A stretch of DNA of 5,498 nucleotides from JAQGHR01 sp031411935. Lineage in GTDB: Bacteria > Planctomycetota > Planctomycetia > Isosphaerales > Isosphaeraceae. Below are positions 1 through 5,498 of the stretch, piece by piece. Made by a program: the position numbers and the translations under genes. The stretch's first letter is position 1; each line of letters opens with the position of its first letter. The notes beneath the pieces were generated by a model, which saw nothing but the letters and a program-made list of their open reading frames with translations, had not been told where the DNA came from and made no database searches. The stretch lies in contig JANOBY010000070.1 in assembly GCA_031411935.1 (NCBI GenBank), positions 1 through 5,498 on the forward strand. The letters run 5' to 3'.

Positions 1-405
1 GCTCCCCGGGGTGATCGACGACGAGACGAGGGGCGCCGCGGCGTTCTCGATCTGGATGGTGCTCACGACCAGGTTGTTGAGCACGTCGTAGATCACGATC
101 GCGTGCCCGCCGGTGGCCATGGTCGCCATGTAGGCGAGGTAGTCCCGCGCCGTGGTGTCGAAGTGGCCCGCGACGACCGAGGCGTCGAACAGCGTGGATC
201 CATACGACGGCGTGGCCAGCGACGGCACGGGGACCGGCAGGGGGAGCGTCACGACCACGGGCGAGGCGAATCCGCCCGTGCCGTTCCCGTAGGCGTAGGC
301 CACCTGGAAGGGGCTGCCGCTGCCCAGTGAGATGGCGTAGGCGATGTCGGGGATGCCGTCGCCGTTATAGTCGCCCGAGGCGGCGCTCGACGCGACCTGG
401 CCGAT
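1..405 (-). other. FG-GAP/VCBS calcium-binding repeat region, truncated at the window edge (residues 1698-1832)
   Basis: The segment 'SGDYNGDGIPDIAYA' (1707-1721) contains the DxNxDGxxD calcium loop (D1709, N1711, D1713, D1717) that defines FG-GAP/VCBS blades of beta-propellers. It is followed by 'VAYAYGNGTGGFASP', the next strand pair of the blade. A second blade begins near 'VVAGHFDTTARDYLAYM' (1774-1790), but its metal loop has lost the N-x-D-G core. The propeller would need further blades beyond position 1. Such propellers occur in extracellular adhesins and enzymes and bind protein or glycan partners; the partner here is unknown. Confidence 0.8.
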
Positions 406-3400
406 CGCGCCCAGCGTGAGCTGGCTGTAGATCCCCTCGCTCTGGAACGGAGTCGTCTGGGTGTAGCCCGCCGGGTTGACCTGGCTGAGCGTGTAGGTCG
501 TCCCGGGCATGAGGCCCGTGAAGGTGTAGTTGCCGTCCTCGTCGGTCACGGTCGAGAGGGTGATCAGCGACGAGAGCGACCAGCTCGGCACCGAGGCCGA
601 GAGCCCCGTGCTGGGCGTCCCGGCGGTGAACCCGAACAGGGCGGTCGAGGCGTTGCCCAGGTCGAGCGCAGTGGCCAGGTCCAGCGTCAGCGTGACGAGG
701 GGCGTGAGCCCGCCCGAGCTGTCGTTCGCGAGGTACACGCTCAGCGTCCCGTCGCCGCCCTCGGTGGGCAGGTAGGTGATGCGTGCCGAGTAGGTCACCC
801 CGGCGGCGAGCGTGAAGCCAAGCTGCTCGCTGGTCAGGACCGCCAGCGCGTCGGCGCCCGACGTGTTGCCGTCGGTCTGGACGAGCAGTTGATTGTTCAC
901 CGCGTCGAAGATCACGGCCAGGCTCTTGCCGATCCCCCCGTATCCGAACGCCGAGGAGCCGACGGTCGAGGTCCCCTGGTTCTGGACCACGAAGGCGAAC
1001 CCGCCGGACGAGGCGCCGGAGGAGGTCATGGACCACGCGAACGTGGTCTCGAACCCGCCGAGGACCGGCACCGCCGTCGAGTACCACGTCGAGGTGGCGG
1101 CGTTGGACAGGCCCGACGACAGCATCGTCAGGCTCCCCGACGACGAGACGGAGGCGCCGTTCAGGGCAAGGCCGGCGGTCGAGGAGAACGAGGAGTAATT
1201 CGGGACGCTCGCCTGGGCGTTGGTCGTGGTCAGGTTCAGGACCACGCCCGGCAGCCCCACGGGCGAGGACTGCGGGCCGTCCTGCGAGGTCACGGTGCCG
1301 CTCATGGTCGCCAGGCTGATCACGCCGAAGGTGTAGTTGATCAACTGCTGCGCATCGCTGCTGACGACCACGCTGTAGGTCCCCGAGGCCGGCTGGGTGA
1401 CCAGGTAGTTCTGGGTGGTCGTCGAGCCCACGGTCGTCGAGGTCACGATGCCCAGCGTGTAGGTCGCGGGCGTGAGCTCGTAGAAGCCGAAGGTGCCCGA
1501 GGGGCCGGTCACGCAGGTGGGGTCCTCCTCGTCGTACGTGCCGCTGTTGTTCACGTCCAGGTAAACGGTCGCCCCACCCAGGGCGGGGTCGGTCGCCACG
1601 TAAACGCCGTTGCGGACGAGGTCGCTGTAGAGCGAGCCCGAGATCGACGCCAGCCGGTTGATCGAGAAGTTCGCGACGATCGACTCGCAGGGATCGCCCG
1701 TGGTCGGGTCGCAGGCGGTGAGCGAGATCGGGTTCGTGGCGTTGGCCGGGGAGATCGGCGTGTACGAGGGGTTGGGCATCACGGCCATCACGCGGAAGTC
1801 CGGGTAGCCGATGTCGGTCGCGCTGTAGCCCTCCAGGTCGTTGAAGTAGTAGGCCCCCGCCAGGTTCGTGATCACGCTGGGGTCGCCTGGGGTGCCCAGC
1901 GCGAGGTTGGCGGCGTCGTAGGTCCCGTCGTTGTCCAGGTCGAGGAAGATACGGACCCCCGACAGGGGGTTGCCGAACTGATCGACGACCTGGCCCACCA
2001 GGTTGGGCACGGGGACGATCGCGGTGGAGTAGGCCGAGGTGACGGTGGTGTTTACGCCGTCGTTGATCGTCGCGTAGATGTAGACCGGCGTGCCGGGCGT
2101 GTAGTCCGAGAGGTCGAGGCTGGGCACGCCCTGGAGGTTCCCGTTGGAGTCCACCGAGTAGGCGAACGTGCCCGCGGTCCGCCCGTCGTAGCCCGACGAC
2201 GTGGTATCGATGTACAGCGTGATCGTCGTGCCGTTGGCCAGGTTCCCGGCGGCGGACCCCGCGAGCGAGGGGACGAACGAGAGCGCCGTGGAGGGGACGC
2301 TCGTCACGGCGATCGTGGGCGGGACGTAGTAGAGCTGGTTCGTGAAGGTCACGTCGCTGGAGCTGGCGAACTGGGTCGTGCTCTGGACCTGGAAGGTGTA
2401 GGTCGTGTAGGGCAGGGGGGTGGCCGTGTTCGTGGTGGACCCGTTGGTCATCACCGACTGCGACGTGGACGTGGTGTACGACGTGAGGAACTGGTCGGTC
2501 GAGGGGAGGTCGGGCGAGGTCACCGAGTAGTAGGTCGGGTCGCTCCCCTGGCCGCCGATCAAGAGGGTCTGCGTGCCGTCGTTCGCGGGCCACGACGCCT
2601 GGACCGACAGGCCGTTGGCGCCGCTGCCCGCCGGCACGTTCACGGTGTACGAATAGACGTAGGTGGTGGGCTCGCTGGTCGAGGTGATCGAGTTGAAGTC
2701 GTTCTCGATGTCGCTCACGCCGTTGGAGCCGATGATCTCGAAGGCGTCGGACGTGGGGAGCGCATCGGAGCTGAAGTTGTACTGGAAGCCCGAGGTGACG
2801 GTGAAGAAGTAGCAGTTCACGCTGGTCCAGGCCGCGACCAGCCCGGTGTTCGTGGACGCGGTGTAGATGAAGGCGAAGCTCATCGTGCCGATGTTGTCGC
2901 CGCCGATGAACGGGACCCCGTTGGGCACGTTCACCGACGCCGTGGCGATCAGGCCCAGGTCGCCCGAGTCGTTGAACGCCAGGCTGGCGCTCACGGTGAA
3001 GATGCCGTCGTAGAAGCTCTGCGAGAGGCTCGCCGAGTACGACCCCGCGGCCCAGTTCAGGTCCACGCTGGCCGAGCCCGACCCCAGCAGCCCTGTCCAG
3101 TTGCCGTTGGTCTCGACGCCCCCCTCGTAGTAGTTCCCGGTGATGATGAGCTGCTGCGAATCCGCCGTGAAGCTGCCGGTCGCCGCGAAGATCACGCAGT
3201 CGATCCCGCCGATCTGGATCTGCTTGCCGTACACGGCATCGATCGTGCCCGAGACGATGATGCTCTCCGGCTCGGTGAGGTTCTGGAGGCTCGCCGAGAT
3301 CTCCGTGACGAACACGCCCGTGTCGGCGATGGCGATCCCGCTCGACGTGCCCGCATCGTAAGCCAGGCTGATGGCGTTCAAGTCGCCGTTGATGAACTGC

Positions 3401-5498
3401 ATCGAGGCCGAGATCGACCAGCCGGTCGGGAACGTGACCTGGCCGGACCCCGCCCACACGTCGTTTGTGCTGGCGTAGCTGATGGTCAGATAATTGAGCG
3501 TGAAGGCGCCGATCGGCACGTTGTCGAGGGCGAATGCGAAATTATCGAGGACGAAAACGCCGTTCGTGATCGTGATGCCGGGATTGCTCGACCCCGTGCC
3601 CAGCTGGACCGAGGCCGTGAAGATGTCGGTGAGCGTGAACGTGCCGAAGATCTCGTACTGGTTCTCGGTCGAGGTGTACGTCAGCCCCGCGTCCACGATG
3701 CTGAATCCGAACCCCGAGATGTTGAACGAGCCGTTGATCACCATGTTGATGCCGGTCACCAGCCCGTTTACGATCGTGAGCCCGGCGTCGCTCGCCGAGT
3801 TGCCCATGGTGGCCGACATCGTGTTGCCGCTGACCGAGATCGAGAGGCTGCCGAACAGCACGTAGTCCACGTCGCCGTTGGCGGACTGGTACTGGAAGGT
3901 GAGGTCCTGGACGTTGCAGGTGAGGCCGAAGAGCGTGAAATCCGCCGTCACGCCCAGGTTGAAGGTGGTGAGCTGCCCGTTCACGATCGTGAGGCCCGGC
4001 AGGGTGGAATCGCCCAGGTCGCCGGTGAGCGTCACGCCCGCGATCGTCGAGGTGACCGTCCCGTAGAGCGTGAAGCTCTCGGGCGACGACTCGTAGTTGA
4101 ACGCGAGCTGATTGCACGAGAACGACAGGTCGGCGAACGTGACCGTGCTGGTGATGGTGATCGCCAGGCTCTCCAGCACGTTGTCGTCGATGACCAGGCC
4201 ATAGACCGGCGGCGAGGCCGAGGGCTGGCCGATCGTGCCGGTGAACGCGATCCCCGACGTGTTGACGGTCACGGTCCCGTACATGGCGTACTGGCCCGAG
4301 TCGTAAACCATCGCCATGTCGTCCACGTCGATCACCAGGCCCGCCACGGTGAAGCTCGACGTGAGGGTCGCGTTGAACGCAGAGAGAGACCCGCCGGTGA
4401 TCACCAGGCCGGGCAGGGTGGACGAGCTGTCGTTCGGGTCGGGCAGGCCGAAGTCGGCGGTGAAGGTGAAGCTCTCGGCCGTGCTGAACCCTATCGAGCC
4501 CGACACGATCTCGTACTGATTGTCTGCCGAGGTGTAGGTGAAGTTCAGGCCCGTGGCCGTGAACGTCACGCCGGCGGCGGTGAACGTCGTGGTGATCGTC
4601 ACGTTCAGCGCGGTCAGCACCCCGCCGGAGATTTCCAGCCCCGGCAGCGTGGGGCCGCTGGAAGGCGTGGCCCCGAAGGTCCCCGTGAAGCTGAAGTCCC
4701 CCGAGGTGTCCACCACCGAGACCGAGCCCGAGGGGATCTCGAACGTGTCCGAGGCCTGCACATACGAGAAGACCAGATCCGTCGTGCTCAGGGTCAGCGA
4801 GCCGGCGAGGCTGATGTCGGAGGTGATCGTGAGGTAGAAGCTTTGCAGGTCCCCGTTCGAGATCGCGAGCCCCGGCTGCGACACGTTGTTGATCGTCGTG
4901 CCGAAGGTGCCCGAGAACGTGACGGTGTTGTCGGCCGAGCCCGCGCTCAGGCTCACGCTCCCGCTGGCGATCTCGAAGTCCCCGTAGACCTCGCCATCGA
5001 CCTGGGTGTACACGAAGTCCACGCTGTCGATCGTGAGGCTCATGCCCGAGACCGTCAGGCTTGAGCTGATCACGATGTCCAGGCTGGTCAGCACGCCGTC
5101 GGTGATCGTCAGCCCGGGCGTGCCCGGCTGGCCGAAGGTCGCGCTGGCGAACTGGATCGATCCGCTGGAGATCGACACGGCCCCGTTGACGATCTGGAAC
5201 AGCCCCTCGCCGCCGTTGTAGTCGAACAGGAGCGAGGCCGCGTTCAGGGTGAGCCCCTGCGCGTTGATCGTCGAATCGACCGTCGCATAGAGACTTTCGA
5301 GCAGGCCATTGTTGATCACGAGCCCCGGATTGCTCGAATCGCCGAACGTGGCGGCGAACGACGTGTCGCCCGCGGAGGTGGCGATGGTCACGCTGCCGGA
5401 TTCGATCAGGTACTCCCCCACGTACGGCGACGAGGTGTCGGCCTCATAAACGAACTGGATGGCGTCGACCGTGAGGTTCAGCCCCTGCAGCGTGATCT
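1..5498 (-). CDS. Giant multidomain surface/adhesin-like protein, internal fragment (both ends missing)
   Basis: Codon-by-codon translation of the minus strand gives 1832 residues without a stop; the frame enters at 5498 and leaves at 1. No start codon, ribosome binding site, signal peptide, anchor or stop is visible. Domains in order: ten beta repeats (residues 1-703), two unrecognised beta-rich modules (704-912, 913-1058), an Ig-like domain (1059-1162), two SdrD-B-like domains (1163-1282, 1283-1392), a third SdrD-B-like domain (1394-1428 plus 1644-1697) interrupted by an L-type lectin-like domain (1433-1643), and an FG-GAP/VCBS segment (1698-1832). No membrane segment is seen. The composition is Ser/Thr/Gly/Val/Ala-rich, with 2 Lys, 7 Arg, 2 His and 7 Cys in total. 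These families usually occur in exported proteins, so a cell-surface or secreted location and an adhesive or glycan-contact role are inferred; no enzyme motif was found. The coding frame is convincing because it yields recognisable domains throughout. The exact function is unknown. Confidence 0.95.
406..567 (-). other. SdrD-B-like domain 3, C-terminal half (residues 1644-1697)
   Basis: Right after the lectin's terminal 'SWSLSS' the sequence reads 'TVTDEDGNYTFTGLMPGTTY' (1649-1668), then 'TLSQVNPAGYTQT'. This is the signature second half of an SdrD-B/CNA-B domain ('TDxxGxYxFxxLxPGxYxVxxxxPxGY'). No first half is adjacent; the matching one is at residues 1394-1428. D1652, E1653 and D1654 lie in the turn. 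Confidence 0.8.
568..1200 (-). other. L-type (legume-like) lectin domain inserted in SdrD-B domain 3 (residues 1433-1643)
   Basis: The stretch shows the order of landmarks of a concanavalin A-like L-type lectin: 'STWYSTAVPVLGGFETTFAW' (1469-1488), 'GGFAFVVQN' (1498-1506), 'FGYGGIGKSLAVIFD' (1517-1531), 'VNNQLLVQTDGNTS' (1533-1546), 'LGFTLAAGVTYSARITYLP' (1559-1577), 'GTLSVYLAND' (1583-1592), 'TALFGFTAGTPS' (1618-1629) and the terminal 'SWSLSS' (1638-1643). Its 211 residues match the usual family size. In legume-type lectins this fold binds Ca2+/Mn2+ and sugar, using an Asp just before the GFAF strand, an E-x-D in the 'VEFDT' strand and a following His. Here those positions read Gly (1498), Ile (1529) with the Asp kept at 1531, and Leu, so binding may be altered or lost. 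The fold assignment is confident; ligand binding is not. Confidence 0.85.
1213..1317 (-). other. SdrD-B-like domain 3, N-terminal half (residues 1394-1428)
   Basis: The segment 'MSGTVTSQDG' (1398-1407) followed by 'VGLPGVVLNLTTT' (1413-1425) is the first strand and the 'GLxGVxVxL' strand of an SdrD-B/CNA-B-type domain. The expected 'TDxxGxYxFxxLxPGxY' half does not follow. It appears about 215 residues later, after a lectin-like domain. I therefore read this as the first half of a split domain. Confidence 0.7.
1321..1650 (-). other. SdrD-B-like domain 2 (residues 1283-1392)
   Basis: This directly follows domain 1 with no linker. It reads 'ISGSLYSDLVRNGVYVATDP' (1285-1304), then 'LGGATVYLDVNNSGTYDEED' (1306-1325) and 'TGPSGTFGFYELTPATYTLG' (1330-1349), the canonical order of an SdrD-B fold. 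Acidic loop residues D1314, N1316, D1322, E1323 and D1325 suit calcium binding. The first loop is partly degenerate: 'DLVRNGVYV' lacks the usual final Asp. A lone Cys (C1328) lies near the second loop. Tandem SdrD-B domains normally build an extended stalk. Confidence 0.8.
1651..2010 (-). other. SdrD-B / carboxypeptidase-regulatory-like domain 1 (residues 1163-1282)
   Basis: The domain begins with 'LVGQVVDQFGNPLSGVRIFL' (1166-1185), followed directly by 'DLDNDGTYD' (1186-1194), an EF-hand-like loop with D1186, D1188, D1190 and D1194 placed to bind calcium. It continues to 'VITNLAGAYYFNDL', the usual 'T(D/N)xxGxYxFxxL' strand pair of this family. A loop before the last strand carries 'CDPTTGDPC' (C1262 and C1270), which could form a disulfide in an extracellular protein. 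SdrD-B/CNA-B-type domains generally serve as rigid, calcium-stabilised spacers in surface proteins; that role is family knowledge applied here. Confidence 0.8.
2011..2322 (-). other. Ig-like beta-sandwich domain (residues 1059-1162)
   Basis: The domain starts at 'PPTIAVTSVPS' and ends with 'YIYATINDGVNTTVTSAYS' leading into 'VPVPNLVG'. The 'PGTPVYIYATINDGVN' segment near its end (1134-1149) is typical of bacterial extracellular Ig-like domains that sit just before a carboxypeptidase-regulatory-like domain. Its length of about 100 residues suits an Ig fold. It probably acts as a spacer that positions the downstream SdrD-B and lectin modules. Assignment rests on sequence style and length rather than on diagnostic residues. 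Confidence 0.5.
2323..2760 (-). other. Unrecognised beta-rich module (residues 913-1058)
   Basis: This stretch opens with 'LPTSDAFEIIGSNG', holds 'YTVNVPAGSG' and 'LIGGQGSDPTYYSV' segments, and passes through a Thr/Ser-rich run ('TSYTTSTSQSVMTNGSTTN', 1005-1023) before 'YTTYTFQVQSTTQF'. Strand-like alternation suggests one or two beta-sandwich domains. The Thr/Ser-rich run could be a flexible, perhaps glycosylated linker; that is inference. There are no Lys, Arg, His or Cys in the module. I do not recognise the family. Confidence 0.45.
2761..3387 (-). other. Unrecognised beta-rich module following the repeats (residues 704-912)
   Basis: After the tenth repeat the periodic 'PGLxI' signature stops. 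The chain continues as beta-prone sequence with landmarks 'GKQIQIGGIDC' (757-767), 'TGNYYEGG' (786-793), 'LGSGSASVDLNW' (804-815) and 'VNVPNGVPFIGG' (855-866), followed by 'VAAWTSVN' (887-894). It contains the only Lys in the first 1105 residues (K758) and two of the seven cysteines (C767, C895). It could be a capping or terminal version of the repeat fold, since early stretches such as 'SISASMQFINGDLNAISLAY' still echo the repeats, or a separate domain. No catalytic motif is apparent. Boundaries are approximate. Confidence 0.5.
3388..5498 (-). repeat. Array of ten degenerate beta repeats, 66-81 residues each (protein residues 1-703)
   Basis: Each unit begins near a 'PGLxIxxGxL' motif, runs through 'LxFxYxS' and ends with a 'YEIxSGSV' plus 'FTGTFG' motif. 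Approximate units on DNA: 5332-5498 (cut by the window edge), 5122-5331, 4879-5121, 4648-4878, 4417-4647, 4207-4416, 4003-4206, 3790-4002, 3586-3789 and 3388-3585. Complete units measure 70, 81, 77, 77, 70, 68, 71, 68 and 66 residues. Alternating hydrophobic and polar residues indicate several short beta strands per unit, as expected for a stacked solenoid or chained beta-sandwiches. The repeats are clear at protein level but diverged at DNA level, which points to old duplications under selection rather than recent tandem expansion. Units 7 and 9 replace the Pro with Tyr and Ala. I do not recognise a named family. The role is probably a stalk or spacer, which is inference. Confidence 0.85.

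Noticed and set aside
103..330. Short plus-strand open frame (75 codons), and similar short plus-strand frames at 530-775, 893-1198, 3140-3361, 3494-3865, 3878-4066, 4316-4519, 4538-4837 and 5006-5221
   Set aside because: All lie opposite the long coding frame, have no convincing upstream ribosome site, and show no domain. The apparent repetition among those at 3494-5221 simply mirrors the repeats of the real gene.
1..405. RTX-type or dockerin calcium motifs
   Set aside because: The single DxNxDGxxD loop is followed by blade-like strands as in FG-GAP/VCBS. There are no GGxGxDxxx nonapeptides and no paired dockerin loops.
365..3457. Minus-strand open frame of 1030 codons
   Set aside because: It is shifted relative to the frame that yields SdrD-B, lectin and FG-GAP domains. 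The translation is Arg/His/Pro-rich and typical of an out-of-frame reading in GC-rich DNA.
3542..4117. Minus-strand open frame of 191 codons
   Set aside because: It is an out-of-frame shadow over the repeat array; Arg/His-rich with no domain.
889..5064. Plus-strand open frame of 1391 codons
   Set aside because: It is the exact codon-register antisense of the real gene. Its Arg/Gly/His/Val-rich translation contains no domain and is explained by the absence of TTA/CTA and rarity of TCA codons on the other strand.
3388..5498. Regular spacing of about 200-240 bases, considered as CRISPR or DNA satellite repeats
   Set aside because: The similarity is at protein level with diverged DNA and variable unit length. 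There are no short identical direct repeats.

Overview
The window lies entirely inside one very large protein-coding gene on the minus strand. Read in the frame whose codons occupy positions 1-3, 4-6 and so on of the reverse complement, all 1832 complete codons are open, with no stop. Neither the start nor the stop codon is in view, so the fragment is internal to a protein longer than 1832 residues. Residue numbers here count from the first complete codon (5494-5496) as residue 1. There are no intergenic stretches, RNA genes, promoters or terminators.

The DNA is GC-rich with strongly GC-biased third positions: no TTA or CTA and only two TCA codons in the frame. The protein is low-complexity, rich in Ser/Thr/Gly and beta-prone. 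It combines SdrD-B/carboxypeptidase-regulatory-like domains, an L-type lectin-like domain and an FG-GAP/VCBS segment. This resembles the giant exported surface proteins of Planctomycetes (an Isosphaera/Gemmata-type organism is my best guess). That assignment is inference from style, not a database match.

Layout from the protein N-terminal side (high coordinates) to the C-terminal side (low coordinates): ten consecutive degenerate beta repeats of about 66-81 residues, the first cut by the window edge (3388-5498); an unrecognised beta-rich module with a conserved-looking 'VPFIGG' segment (2761-3387); a second unrecognised beta-rich module (2323-2760); an Ig-like domain (2011-2322); two SdrD-B-like domains in tandem (1651-2010 and 1321-1650); a third SdrD-B-like domain split into two halves (1213-1317 and 406-567) by an inserted L-type lectin-like domain (568-1200); and the start of an FG-GAP/VCBS calcium-binding beta-propeller-like region (1-405).

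The overall picture is an extracellular, calcium-stabilised, possibly adhesive or carbohydrate-binding stalk protein. The most unusual points are the near absence of basic residues (2 Lys, 7 Arg and 2 His in 1832 residues, none in the first 757), the lectin nested inside an SdrD-B domain, and the apparent loss of canonical lectin metal and sugar ligands.
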